This document shows, one piece after another, positions 1-9,380 of a stretch of 22,031 bases of DNA. The notes beneath the pieces are model-generated. The model had not been told where the DNA came from. It made no database searches and saw nothing but the letters and a program-made list of their open reading frames with translations. Both the position numbers and the translations under genes were made by a program. The stretch lies in IMG/VR virus record IMGVR_UViG_3300035157_000603, positions 1 through 22,031 of that record; one strand, written 5' to 3'. The stretch's first letter is position 1. Each line of letters opens with the position of its first letter. Source of the DNA: a virus.

Positions 1-1
1 A

Positions 2-3000
2 ACATTTAATGGTACTGGTAATTCTGCTGGTGCTATGCTTCAGTCAGATGGATCTATTTTAACTACTTATTCATATTATCAAGGAAGAATAGATAGAATC
101 TTTATTAATAGAGATGGTATATTCCAAGTAGTATATGGAACACCTGCAGATAAACCTACTTCACCTCTTCCTGTAGATGATGCTATAGAAATTGCAACAA
201 TTGATCTTCCACCATATTTGTATGATGTTTCTGATGCTTCTGTAAAATTCTTAGATTATAAGAGATATCAAATGCAAGATATCCATAATCTTGAGACTAG
301 AATTAAAAATTTAGAATATTATACAGCATTGACTTTATTGGAAAGTAATACTGCAAATATGTTCGTCTCAGATGCAGATGGATTGAATAGATTTAAATCT
401 GGTTTCTTTGTTGATAATTTCTCAACATTCCTTGCACAAGAACTTAGTGAAGGAGTTAAGAATAGTATTGATCCTACACATGGAGAATTAAGACCATCTC
501 ATTATACAACTTCAGTTGACCTTATGCCTGGTCCTGTTGAAAATAATATTCCTAATCAAGATAAGAATTTTGAGACTCCTCAAGGTTTGAATATTAGAAA
601 GAATGATGGTATTATTACATTAGATTATGGTGAAATAATATGGCAACAACAAACTCATGGAACTAGAGTTGAAAGTGTAACTCCTTATGTTGTTTCTTAT
701 TGGAAGGCAGATTTGGAATTAACTCCAGAATCTGATACATGGATTGATCAAACTAGATTAGATGCTCGTATTATTAACAGAGAAGGTAATTTTGCTGAAA
801 CCGTAGCAGAATTATCTAGAACAAGAGGATTTAATCCTCAGAATGGTTTTGGTCAAACTGTATGGAATTCTTGGGAGACTTTCTGGGCAGGTGAAACTAG
901 ATCAGGAAGAAGGCAATTCTTTGAAGGAAGAACACGAAGAACTGGAAGAAGGAGATGGAGACAGAGAAGAACAGTAAGAGAGACTTGGACTGAGAGAGAT
1001 ATACGACAAACAAGAACTGGTTCTAGAATGGAAATTCGAGAACAATTTGATAGGGAATCTCAAGGAGATAAAGTTCTTAGTAGTAGTCTAGTTCCATTTA
1101 TGAGATCTAGAAATATTGAATTTACTGGAAAATCATTAAAACCATTAACTAGAATATATTCATTCTTTGACTCGCAAGATGTTACTGAATATTGTGTTCC
1201 AAAATTACTTGAAATTAATATGATTTCAGGAACTTTCCAAGTAGGAGAAACTGTTCAAGGAACAACTCAAACATCTTGGAGTGGTGGTGCTGGACCAACG
1301 AATTTAATTACTTTCAGAGTTGCTCAAACAAATCATAAAGAAGGTGAGTATAATATCCCAACTAAAACTTATAAGGATAATCCTTATACTTTACAAACAC
1401 TTTCATCTGCATATTCATCCACTTCTACATTATTGAATGTGGATACATTCTCATTGGCGAATATTAATCAACCAGAATTTAGTGGATATGTTACAAATCA
1501 GATGGTTTTAGTCGGACAATCGAGTGGTGCTCAAGCAAGAATAAGTAATGTCAGACTTATTTCTGATATTTCATCATGGCTTCAAGGTTCATTCTTTATT
1601 CCTGATACAAATCAAAATCCATCTGCACCTAGATTTGAGACTGGTAATAAGTTGTTTAGACTTACTAGTGACGAAGATAATGGTGCAGGAGCTTCTACTA
1701 GAGGTGAAGATGAGTATAGAGCAGAAGGAACACATCAAGTAGTTCAAGAAACTATCATTTCTACTAGAAATGCTAGTGTAGAAGTACAAGATTTAAGTGA
1801 AACAAGAGATCAAGTTGAGAGAATAGGAGGTACATTCTCACAGACTAGAGATAATTGGATAACTACAGCAACATGGAGAATTGGTGGTGACCCTCTTGCA
1901 CAAACATTTAGTGTTGAGGATGAAACAGGTGTATTTGTAACAAAAGCAGATGTCTTCTTTAGAACAAAAGATGACATGGAGATACCAGTTAATTTCTCTA
2001 TTAGAACAGTAAGTAATGGTATTCCAACTAAAACTATTGTTCCTGGAACAACTGTTATATTAGAACCTGGTGATATTAATATCTCTAGTGATGGTTCTTT
2101 TGCTACCACATTTGAGTTTAAATCTCCTGTTTTCTTAGAATCAGGAGAAGAATATGCTATGGTTTTATTATCAAACTCTGCAAAATATTCAGTTTATATT
2201 TCTAGAGTTGGTGAAAATGATTTAATCACTGATTCTTTCGTTGGTCAGCAACCATTTTTGGGATCTCTATTTAAGTCTCAGAATGCTTCTACGTGGGAAC
2301 CAAGTCAGTGGGAAGACCTTAAATTCAATCTTTATAGGGCAAACTTCGATCCATTAGTAGGTACTGTTGATTTTTATAACCCACAACTTTCTTCTGGAAA
2401 TTCTCAGATTCCTATTTTAGACACTAATGCATTATCATTTACTTCTAGAGAATCTAGAGTTGGATTAGGAACTACTATTGCTGATGGTGGTCTTAAGGTT
2501 GGTAATTTGGTTATACAAGCAGAAACAAATGCTACAGGAAATCTTGCAGGATTTGCAGGAACTGCTATTGCATTAAGTGTTGCTAATGCTGGTATTGGTT
2601 ATACTCCTAGCAGTGGTAGTTTACAATTTGATAATATTAATTTAATTACTGTAACTGGTGGGGGAAGAGGAGCAACTGCTAGTGTTGTTGTTACTGACGG
2701 AACAATTACTGGTGCTAGTGTTACTGGTGCTGGTGGAGGTGGATATCAAGTTGGAGATATTGTTAGTATCAGTAATCTAGGAATTGCATCAGTTGGAAGA
2801 AATGCAAGATTATCCATAGTTTCTATTGGTAATACTAATGAGTTAATTCTTAATCAAATCCAAGGTAATTTCTCTGTAGGAAGTGCTAAAACTTTATCTT
2901 ATGTTAATAATAGTGGAATTACTACTGAAATGAATCTTGATTTTGGTGGAGATGTTCAAGTTGCATCTAACAATATTGTAAATGATGGTTTACATTTAAA

Positions 3001-4306
3001 AGTTAACCATAAGAATCATGGAATGTATTCTAATAAGAATAAGGTTACAATTTCAGGAGCAATATCTGATATTAAACCTACTAAATTGAATGTTGCATAT
3101 GATTCTGATTCAACATCACCTATTTCAGTTGCTAATGCTGGTCAATTCTTGAATTTTGAAAATGTTGGTGTAGGAACTACTAACGCAGGATATATTAAAA
3201 TTGAGAATGAGATTTTAGAATATCAGTCTGTTTCTGGTAATTTAGTTAATATTACTTCAAGAGGTAATAATAAGTTTAATTATCCTGTTGGAACTCCTGT
3301 TTATAAGTATGAACTTAATGGAGTAAGTTTACATAGAATTAATAAAACCCATAATGTTTTATCTACAAAACCTATTACATTTGATGATTATTATGTTAAA
3401 TTGGATATGGCTAATGAAGGTGTGAATAGAACTGTTGCTGGTTATCCTTTATTATATGCAGGAAAAACTAAATCTACAGGTGGAGAACAGATAAGAGCAA
3501 CTCAAAATATTCCTTTTGAACTTATGAGTCCTATTGTAGATAATATTACTTTACCTAAAACTTCAATTGATGCTGAAGTAAGAACTACAACTGGAGTAAG
3601 TTTGGATGGTAGTGAGGATGAATGGCTTGATAATGGATATGAGGCTGTTACTCTTAACGAAACTAATTATCTAGAAACTCCTAGATTAATTGCATCTAAA
3701 GTTAATGAAGATCAATACCTAACAGAAATGGAAGGTAAGAAGTCATTGCATATGAAATTAACTTTAACTACATCAGATAGTCGTATAAGTCCTGTAATTG
3801 ATACTAGAAGAGTTTCTGCTATATTTACATCTAATACTGTTGATAGACCTATTATCGACTATGCAAATGATAGTAGAGTTAATTCTCTTACAGATGATCC
3901 TAATGCATGTCAGTATGTATCTCAGGAAATGATGATTGAGAATTCTGCTTCTTCATTGAAAATAATTCTTGATGCTCATCTTACTGAAGAAACTGATATT
4001 AGAGCATTCTATTCTATTAATAATACTGAAGGTAAGACACCTATTTTCATTCCTTTCCCTGGTTATGATAATATAAATCAAAGAGGTGAAATAATTAATG
4101 TAAAAAATAGTGATGGTAAGTCTGATAAGAAGGTAATTAAATCAAATCAATATACTTTTGGTTCAGATGCTGAATTTAAAGAGTATACCTTTAGTATTGA
4201 CCAATTACCGTCATTTAAAATTTATAGAATTAAATTGGTGATGACTTCTACTAGTCAAGTACATGTACCAAGGGTTAAAAATCTAAGGGTTATGGCATTA
4301 GCATAA
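2..4306 (+). CDS. Large virion structural protein, DUF4815-type (5' truncated)
   Basis: This is the C-terminal part of a very large virion protein. The frame is open from base 2, before the first Met at 35, and the residues encoded ahead of that Met read like the same protein, so the true start lies outside the window. The early part (SYYQGRIDRIF, then YQMQDIHNLETRI and NLEYYTALTLLE) resembles large cyanophage structural proteins annotated as DUF4815; that name is from memory. An unusually Arg-rich segment lies at about bases 891-1040. It is followed by modules of the type GTFQVGETVQG and VLVGQSSGAQA, a Gly-rich beta-repeat (bases 2573-2800) and a module with YIKIENEILEY (bases about 3088-3325). 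The C-terminal third is a well-formed globular region. A role in the baseplate, tail fibre or whisker is likely but cannot be fixed from sequence. It stops one base before the next gene. Confidence 0.82.
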   Translation, partial: TFNGTGNSAGAMLQSDGSILTTYSYYQGRIDRIFINRDGIFQVVYGTPADKPTSPLPVDDAIEIATIDLPPYLYDVSDASVKFLDYKRYQMQDIHNLETRIKNLEYYTALTLLESNTANMFVSDADGLNRFKSGFFVDNFSTFLAQELSEGVKNSIDPTHGELRPSHYTTSVDLMPGPVENNIPNQDKNFETPQGLNIRKNDGIITLDYGEIIWQQQTHGTRVESVTPYVVSYWKADLELTPESDTWIDQTRLDARIINREGNFAETVAELSRTRGFNPQNGFGQTVWNSWETFWAGETRSGRRQFFEGRTRRTGRRRWRQRRTVRETWTERDIRQTRTGSRMEIREQFDRESQGDKVLSSSLVPFMRSRNIEFTGKSLKPLTRIYSFFDSQDVTEYCVPKLLEINMISGTFQVGETVQGTTQTSWSGGAGPTNLITFRVAQTNHKEGEYNIPTKTYKDNPYTLQTLSSAYSSTSTLLNVDTFSLANINQPEFSGYVTNQMVLVGQSSGAQARISNVRLISDISSWLQGSFFIPDTNQNPSAPRFETGNKLFRLTSDEDNGAGASTRGEDEYRAEGTHQVVQETIISTRNASVEVQDLSETRDQVERIGGTFSQTRDNWITTATWRIGGDPLAQTFSVEDETGVFVTKADVFFRTKDDMEIPVNFSIRTVSNGIPTKTIVPGTTVILEPGDINISSDGSFATTFEFKSPVFLESGEEYAMVLLSNSAKYSVYISRVGENDLITDSFVGQQPFLGSLFKSQNASTWEPSQWEDLKFNLYRANFDPLVGTVDFYNPQLSSGNSQIPILDTNALSFTSRESRVGLGTTIADGGLKVGNLVIQAETNATGNLAGFAGTAIALSVANAGIGYTPSSGSLQFDNINLITVTGGGRGATASVVVTDGTITGASVTGAGGGGYQVGDIVSISNLGIASVGRNARLSIVSIGNTNELILNQIQGNFSVGSAKTLSYVNNSGITTEMNLDFGGDVQVASNNIVNDGLHLKVNHKNHGMYSNKNKVTISGAISDIKPTKLNVAYDSDSTSPISVANAGQFLNFENVGVGTTNAGYIKIENEILEYQSVSGNLVNITSRGNNKFNYPVGTPVYKYELNGVSLHRINKTHNVLSTKPITFDDYYVKLDMANEGVNRTVAGYPLLYAGKTKSTGGEQIRATQNIPFELMSPIVDNITLPKTSIDAEVRTTTGVSLDGSEDEWLDNGYEAVTLNETNYLETPRLIASKVNEDQYLTEMEGKKSLHMKLTLTTSDSRISPVIDTRRVSAIFTSNTVDRPIIDYANDSRVNSLTDDPNACQYVSQEMMIENSASSLKIILDAHLTEETDIRAFYSINNTEGKTPIFIPFPGYDNINQRGEIINVKNSDGKSDKKVIKSNQYTFGSDAEFKEYTFSIDQLPSFKIYRIKLVMTSTSQVHVPRVKNLRVMALA

Positions 4307-4307
4307 T

Positions 4308-4526
4308 ATGTACAAAGTAGATGGAAACAGGGATCTAGCAAGAGATCCCGATACAAATTCAATTATTAATGTGAATAATATGGAATATACAAAATATATT
4401 TCTAGTCGTAATGCTAAACAAAAAAAGAATGAAAATCTTGATAGTATGAAAAATGATCTTGATAATTTAAAAAATGAAATGAATGAAATCAAATCACTAC
4501 TTAAGGAATTAGTCAATGGCAATTAG
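4308..4526 (+). CDS. Small coiled-coil phage protein, function unknown
   Basis: A 72-residue protein starting two bases after the stop of the large structural gene. The N-terminal half (MYKVDGNRDLARDPDTNSI) is polar and probably extended. The C-terminal half (residues about 40-70) is rich in Lys, Asp, Glu and Leu with heptad-like spacing (LDSMKNDLDNLKNEMNEIKSLLKEL), which predicts a short coiled coil. The stop overlaps the start of the next gene by 11 bases, implying translational coupling. From memory, small proteins with this RDPxTxxIIN start and coiled-coil end recur in T4-like cyanophage structural regions without assigned function. It may trimerise or bridge its structural neighbours, but that is inference. 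A minus-strand reading frame here is a shadow. Confidence 0.75.
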   Translation: MYKVDGNRDLARDPDTNSIINVNNMEYTKYISSRNAKQKKNENLDSMKNDLDNLKNEMNEIKSLLKELVNGN

Positions 4527-4905
4527 AAAAATAACATTTGATCCAAATGCAGGAGTACCCGTTGCTTCTAATTTAACCATTTATGGTGGTACTGATTTTA
4601 ATGCAAAATTTAATGTAGTTGATGTTTCCAATGCTGGATATGGGTTTACTGCAGGTTGGGGTGTTTCATCACAAATGATAAAAAGTGCTGGTATAGGAGC
4701 AACAACTGTCCCTACAGCAAGTTTTATTGCAGGTATTAATACTGTTACGAAATCAATAACATTAAATTTACCTAAAGCAACTACAGGAATTATAACTGAA
4801 GGAAGATATGAGTATAATGTTTTAGTAAAATCTGGAGTAGGAACTGTGTATAATATAATAAATGGTAATATACTGGTATATCCAGTTATATCATCAGCAC
4901 CATAA
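4516..4905 (+). CDS. Small beta-sandwich virion protein
   Basis: A 129-residue protein almost entirely of predicted beta strands. The pattern is an N-terminal strand, a GTDFNAKFNV strand, a bipartite core with SSQMIKSAG, then SITLNLPKATTGIITEGRYEYNV and a final strand ending in ILVYPVISS. This matches a widespread family of small phage baseplate or fibre adaptor domains, in which a 'GRYxYDV' strand precedes a C-terminal 'xxGxxxVxP' strand; the family match is by eye. The start overlaps the preceding coiled-coil gene by 11 bases. It sits between tail-fibre-like genes and gp13, so it is probably a virion component made late. There is no signal peptide or membrane segment. Confidence 0.75.
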   Translation: MAIRKITFDPNAGVPVASNLTIYGGTDFNAKFNVVDVSNAGYGFTAGWGVSSQMIKSAGIGATTVPTASFIAGINTVTKSITLNLPKATTGIITEGRYEYNVLVKSGVGTVYNIINGNILVYPVISSAP

Positions 4906-4908
4906 ATA
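4901..4908 (+). promoter_or_regulatory. Candidate T4-type late promoter (CATAAATA) upstream of gp13
   Basis: CATAAATA differs from the T4 late promoter octamer TATAAATA only at the first base and matches the NATAAATA form reported for cyanophage late promoters. It spans the stop of the preceding gene and lies 22 bases before the gp13 ATG, with an AAGGGG ribosome-binding site between them at 4914-4919. The background is AT-rich, so a chance match is possible. Confidence 0.5.
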
Positions 4909-4930
4909 TATTGAAGGGGTAATAGTCTAA

Positions 4931-5785
4931 ATGGCACAACCAGCAAGTAGAGCAGACTTAATAAATTATGCTAAGAGGCAGTTAGGTGCCCCTGTGCTGG
5001 AAATTAATGTCGCTGATGAACAAGTAGAAGATATACTGGATGATTCTATCCAATATTTCCAAGAAAGGCATTTTGATGGTGTAGAACGCACCTATATGAA
5101 GTATAAGTTAACTCAAGCGGATATTGATAGAGGAACTGCTAATACAGGTACTAACTCTACAAATACAGAAGGTATAACCACTACACAGGCATCTACAACT
5201 ATTAATGGTAGTGCAATTCAATTTGATTGGGTAGAGAATAGTAATTATTTACAAGTACCTCCAGAGATTATAGGAGTATATAAGATATTTCATTATGACG
5301 GATCTAACACTGCTACTAACAATATGTTCAGTGTTAAATATCAATTATTCTTAAATGACATTTATTATTGGGGATCGACTGAAATCCTGACTTATGCAAT
5401 GACACGGAGATATTTGGAAGATATTAATTTCCTTTTGACAACTGAAAAACAGATAAGATTTAATCAGAGAATGGATAGATTATATTTGGATGTAGATTGG
5501 CAAGCAGTAAATAAAGGAGATTTTATTATCATGGAATGTTTCAGGGCATTAAATCCCAATGATTTTCCTAGAGTATGGAATGACTCATTCTTAAAAAGAT
5601 ATTTTACTGCTCAATTAAAGAGACAGTGGGGACAAAATTTACTTAAGTTCCAAGGAGTTAAATTACCAGGTGGTATAGAGTTAAATGGACGGCAAATCTA
5701 TGATGATGCTAATGTAGATCTTGAAATCATCAGAGAACAAATGTCTAATACTTATGAAGTTCCACCACTTGATATGATAGGATAA
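4931..5785 (+). CDS. gp13: Neck protein gp13
   Basis: A 284-residue homologue of T4 gp13, which with gp14 forms the neck that seals the filled head and joins it to the tail. The N-terminal block is characteristic: QLGAPVLEINVADEQVEDIL followed by DSIQYFQERHFDGVE. The central region (YLQVPPEIIGVYKIF) and the C-terminal block (DFIIMECFRALNPNDFPRVW, then FLKRYFTAQLKRQWGQNLLK) also fit the family. Between them, at about residues 70-95, lies a Thr/Asn-rich low-complexity loop. The length is close to T4 gp13 (309 residues). An AAGGGG ribosome-binding site lies 11 bases upstream. The stop overlaps the gp14 start in a TAATG arrangement, which implies coupled translation. Confidence 0.93.
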   Translation: MAQPASRADLINYAKRQLGAPVLEINVADEQVEDILDDSIQYFQERHFDGVERTYMKYKLTQADIDRGTANTGTNSTNTEGITTTQASTTINGSAIQFDWVENSNYLQVPPEIIGVYKIFHYDGSNTATNNMFSVKYQLFLNDIYYWGSTEILTYAMTRRYLEDINFLLTTEKQIRFNQRMDRLYLDVDWQAVNKGDFIIMECFRALNPNDFPRVWNDSFLKRYFTAQLKRQWGQNLLKFQGVKLPGGIELNGRQIYDDANVDLEIIREQMSNTYEVPPLDMIG

Positions 5786-8349
5786 TGGCATTAAATCCAT
5801 ACTTTCAACAAGGAGCAAGATCTGAACAGAGTTTGGTTCAGAGTCTCATCAACGAACAGTTGAGGATGTATGGTGTTGAAGTGCATTATATGCCTCGAAA
5901 ATATTTGACAACGAATACTGTTATAAGAGAAGTAGTACAATCTAAATTTGATGATGCATATCCATTAGAAGCATATGTAGATACTTATGATGGGTATGGA
6001 GAAAATCCTACTATTCTATCTAAGTTTGGTATAGAACAAACCAATGAAATAACATTGACTATATCAAAGGATAGATGGGAACAATATATTGAACCTTTAA
6101 TGAAGAATGAACCTGATGTCAAGTTAACAACTAGACCTAAGGAAGGTGATTTAATTTATTTCCCTCTTGGTGATAGATTATTTGAAATTAAGTATGTCGA
6201 GCACGAAAAACCATTTTATCAGTTACAAAAAACTTATATTTACGAACTTAGATGTGAACTCTTCCGTTACGAAGATGAGGTTATTGATACTGGTGTTGCT
6301 GAGATTGATGATGAGTTAACAGGTGATACTGCAAGTGGAGAGACTGAAGATGGTACTCCAATTATTATTGGTCCTACTCAAACTCTTACTTTAGTGGGAA
6401 CTGGTGTACAAGCATCAGCAGTAACAGGTATTCGTAATCATTATATTAGATCGGTTAATGTAACAAATAGAGGTGGTGGATATAACCCTCCAATTTATGT
6501 TGGTTTCTCATCAGCACCTGCTGGTGGAGTAACTGGTATAGCAACATGTTCATTAATAGGTGGAATTAATGTTTGTAATTTGAATGTTAATCCCAGAAAT
6601 CGTTCTATTCAAGCAATTAATCTTATTAATACAGGTGCAGGATATACTGTAGCACCTGGTATAGCAATAACAGGTGATGGAAAGAATGCTACTGCTACTG
6701 CAGGGATAGGTACTACTGGTGGTGTTGGTATAGTAACTCTGAGTGCTGCTGGTGGTGGTTATGTATTTGCACCAACAGTTACCTTCTCAACTCCAATACA
6801 TGTTGGAGCAGCAGCAACTGCTATTTTAGACCAACCTATGGTTGGTGGAGGAGTAAGTATTACATCTGCACCTATTAGTATTGGTGCTTCATCATATCTC
6901 TTTAACGGTGGAACAACAGGTGGTGTTTATTATAAGAGAGCACCAGAAGTTATATTTGAGTTACCTACTGGTAGTGCTGATACTGCAACTGCTACAGCTA
7001 CTTTAGACGATTACCATACAACTGGTGGAACAGTATTAGATATTACAGTTAATGAGGGTGGAAGATTCTATGATTCTTCAACTCCACCTACTGTATCTAT
7101 TTCTCATCCAGGATGGTCTTATGCTTCTGCATCAATTGGAATTGCAGGTACTTCTATTGATCCAGATTCTATATCATACGGTTCTACAGGTAGAGCATAT
7201 ACAACAAGTCCTACAGTTATTATTGGAACAGGTAGTGGTACAGATACGCCATATGAATACGCAGTTGGTATTGCTACTATTAATCCAATTACTGGTGTAG
7301 TTACTGATGTTTCCTTTAATGAGGCAGATCCTTGGGCAGTTGGAACTGGTGCTACAATTGGTCTTGGTTACACAGTTACACCAACAATTTCATTTAGTGG
7401 TGCTCCCAGTCCTGTTAATGCAACAGCAACTGCTTCGATTGATGCTGATGGTCAAGTTGAGTCTATTTCTATAGGTAATAGTGGATTTGGTTATGTTTCT
7501 GTACCATCTGTAACAGTAGCAGCACCTACTTCTACTGCAGAACAGTATAGAGCATTAGGAGTTTCTACAATAAGATATAACTCTATTAAGACTGAAGGAA
7601 CTGTTGGTATAGGTTCTACTGTATTTACAGGAATTACTACAACTAATATCGTTGTTGGTGATAGAGTTAGAATGTTCTATGACCATGATGATGTTTTTGT
7701 TAACTATATTCCTGATGATACTTGGGTAACACAAATTGAACCAAATGAAGTTTATATATCTGCAGAAGCAACTAATGTAGGTATTGGAACAACAACATTT
7801 GAGTTTGGTATTGATAAGTGTGGTATTGTTACAGGAATTGCTGTTACATGGGGTGGAGGTGGATATCTAGCACCACCACTTGTATCTATTTCTAATACTG
7901 AAGGAGATAAGAATTATATAGAGGAAGTAGCAGGAATACATACAGCCACAGGTATATCTACATTAACTGCTGCAGGAAATGTAGCAGATGTCTATATAAC
8001 TGATGCAGGTCATGGATATGTATTAACTCCAACAGTTACTCTATCTGAACCTTCTATGGATTCTACAGGAGACTTTATTTTTAATGAAATTGTTAAAGGT
8101 TCAGTTAGCAATACAACTGGTAGAGTGAGATTATGGAATTCAGTAACTAATGTTCTTGAAGTTGCCTCTATTACAGGTTCATTTAAACTTGGTGAGATGA
8201 TAGTTGGACAAACTTCAGGTGCATCACATAAGTTGCGTATTATTGATGTTGAACCTACTGATGATGGATTTGCAGATAACTTTAATATAGAGACTGAAGC
8301 AGATAAGATTATAGACTTTACCGAACAGAACCCATTTGGGATTCCCTAA
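5785..8349 (+). CDS. gp14: Neck protein gp14 with a long internal beta-repeat insertion
   Basis: An 854-residue homologue of T4 gp14, which is only about 256 residues. Residues 1-175 are the recognisable neck domain (SLINEQLRMYGVEVHYMPR, GDLIYFPLGDRLFEIKYVEH, FYQLQKTYIYELRCELFRYE). The C-terminal end (ETEADKIIDFTEQNPFGIP) also matches cyanophage gp14. Between them, residues about 220-790 form a run of roughly nine degenerate units of 40-60 residues, each with an 'I-x-V/I-x-x-x-G-x-GY-x-x-x-P-x-V' core such as NTGAGYTVAP, AAGGGYVFAP, GNSGFGYVSVP, WGGGGYLAPP and DAGHGYVLTP. Near the end come two 'F-x-x-E-x-V/I-x-G' units. Gly, Thr, Ala and Val dominate, so a surface-exposed beta structure decorating the neck is likely. 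It may act as a collar, whisker or host-binding appendage; that role is inferred. The ATG overlaps the gp13 stop. Confidence 0.9.
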   Translation: MALNPYFQQGARSEQSLVQSLINEQLRMYGVEVHYMPRKYLTTNTVIREVVQSKFDDAYPLEAYVDTYDGYGENPTILSKFGIEQTNEITLTISKDRWEQYIEPLMKNEPDVKLTTRPKEGDLIYFPLGDRLFEIKYVEHEKPFYQLQKTYIYELRCELFRYEDEVIDTGVAEIDDELTGDTASGETEDGTPIIIGPTQTLTLVGTGVQASAVTGIRNHYIRSVNVTNRGGGYNPPIYVGFSSAPAGGVTGIATCSLIGGINVCNLNVNPRNRSIQAINLINTGAGYTVAPGIAITGDGKNATATAGIGTTGGVGIVTLSAAGGGYVFAPTVTFSTPIHVGAAATAILDQPMVGGGVSITSAPISIGASSYLFNGGTTGGVYYKRAPEVIFELPTGSADTATATATLDDYHTTGGTVLDITVNEGGRFYDSSTPPTVSISHPGWSYASASIGIAGTSIDPDSISYGSTGRAYTTSPTVIIGTGSGTDTPYEYAVGIATINPITGVVTDVSFNEADPWAVGTGATIGLGYTVTPTISFSGAPSPVNATATASIDADGQVESISIGNSGFGYVSVPSVTVAAPTSTAEQYRALGVSTIRYNSIKTEGTVGIGSTVFTGITTTNIVVGDRVRMFYDHDDVFVNYIPDDTWVTQIEPNEVYISAEATNVGIGTTTFEFGIDKCGIVTGIAVTWGGGGYLAPPLVSISNTEGDKNYIEEVAGIHTATGISTLTAAGNVADVYITDAGHGYVLTPTVTLSEPSMDSTGDFIFNEIVKGSVSNTTGRVRLWNSVTNVLEVASITGSFKLGEMIVGQTSGASHKLRIIDVEPTDDGFADNFNIETEADKIIDFTEQNPFGIP
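6442..8060 (+). repeat. Degenerate protein-level tandem repeats inside gp14
   Basis: About nine diverged units of 40-60 codons, recognised at protein level by an aliphatic strand, a Gly-x-Gly-Tyr turn, a short Pro-containing turn and a second Val/Ile/Thr strand. The units are not identical in DNA, so they are old duplications or kept by selection. One stretch, about bases 7570-7810, interrupts the series with a non-repeat segment. Confidence 0.75.
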
Positions 8350-8373
8350 ATATAATATACTAGGACTATAACA

Positions 8374-9378
8374 ATGTTTGAATATTTTTATAACGAAATT
8401 TTGAGACGTACCATTATTTCATTTGGTACTCTTTTTAATGGAATTTCTGTTGAGCAAAAAAATGATACTGATCAAACTGTTAGTAATATAAGAGTTCCAC
8501 TTGCATATGGACCAACTCAAAAATTCTTAGCAAGATTAGAGCAGCAACCTGATTTGAATAAAGGTGTTGCAATTACTTTGCCAAGAATGTCTTTTGAGTT
8601 TACTGGTCTTACTTACGATCCAACAAGAAAGGTTACTACTACTCAACAATTTACTGTAGCAGACCCTAATGATGGAACTGAAACTAAGAAGGCATTTATG
8701 CCAGTTCCTTATAATATGCAATTTGAACTTGCTATTATGTGTAAGTTAAATGATGATGCATTACAGATAGTAGAACAGATATTACCTTATTTCCAACCAG
8801 CATATAATGTGACTGTAGAGTTGGTAGAAAGTATTAAAGAGAAGAGAGATATACCAGTTATTTTAGAAAATATTACAATGCAAGATGATTATGAAGGAGA
8901 CTTTACTCAAAGAAGAGTTCTTCTTTATACTTTAAGATTTACTGCTAAAACATACCTATTCGGTCCTGTTCAGTCTGCTACCAAGGATATCATCAGGAAG
9001 GCTACATTGGGATATCTTACAGGTACAGATACTACCAATACTACCAGAAATGTTTCTTACACTGTTGTACCTCGTGCTATTAAGAGTTACAATCCTAGTG
9101 CAGAAACTACATTATTAACTGCTGACCTTGATTTAACTACTCAAGTATTTGCTGTTGATAGTATAGGTACTATTGCTGCTAGTGATTATATTGTTATAGG
9201 TAGTGAAGAAATGTTAGTAAGGTCTGTTTCTGGTAATGAAGTAACAGTTACTAGAGGTAAGGATGGTACTACAATTGCTTCTCACTTAAAGGGTGAAGAA
9301 GTTAAGAAGATTACAGCAGCAGATACTCCATATATTGAAGATGGAGATAACTTTGGTTTTGATGGAACTACCTTTTAA
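8374..9378 (+). CDS. gp15: Tail terminator / proximal tail sheath stabiliser gp15
   Basis: A 334-residue homologue of T4 gp15 (272 residues), the ring that caps the completed tail and binds the neck. Like T4 gp15 it opens with MFEYFYNEILRRTI. It then has IRVPLAYGPTQKFLARL, the proline-led ALPRM-type motif (ITLPRMSFEFTGLTYDP), MQFELAIMCKLNDDALQIVE, and the hallmark VEQILPYFQPAYNVTVEL. It continues with a KRDIPVILENI and QRRVLLYTLRFTAK block. Residues about 245-312 are an extra module (TTQVFAVDS, YIVIGSEEMLVRSVSGN, VTRGKDGT) absent from T4 gp15 and accounting for the added length. The start is the first ATG after the gp14 stop, preceded by AGGA at 8362-8365. Confidence 0.92.
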   Translation: MFEYFYNEILRRTIISFGTLFNGISVEQKNDTDQTVSNIRVPLAYGPTQKFLARLEQQPDLNKGVAITLPRMSFEFTGLTYDPTRKVTTTQQFTVADPNDGTETKKAFMPVPYNMQFELAIMCKLNDDALQIVEQILPYFQPAYNVTVELVESIKEKRDIPVILENITMQDDYEGDFTQRRVLLYTLRFTAKTYLFGPVQSATKDIIRKATLGYLTGTDTTNTTRNVSYTVVPRAIKSYNPSAETTLLTADLDLTTQVFAVDSIGTIAASDYIVIGSEEMLVRSVSGNEVTVTRGKDGTTIASHLKGEEVKKITAADTPYIEDGDNFGFDGTTF

Positions 9379-9380
9379 TC

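Noticed and set aside
4581-4946. Minus-strand frame of 121 residues over the small beta-sandwich gene
   Set aside because: It lies opposite a better supported + gene and no minus-strand gene is seen anywhere in the window.
7052-7300. Plus-strand Leu/Gln-rich frame inside gp14
   Set aside because: Leu/Gln/Val-only composition is what an out-of-frame reading of the repeat codons gives.
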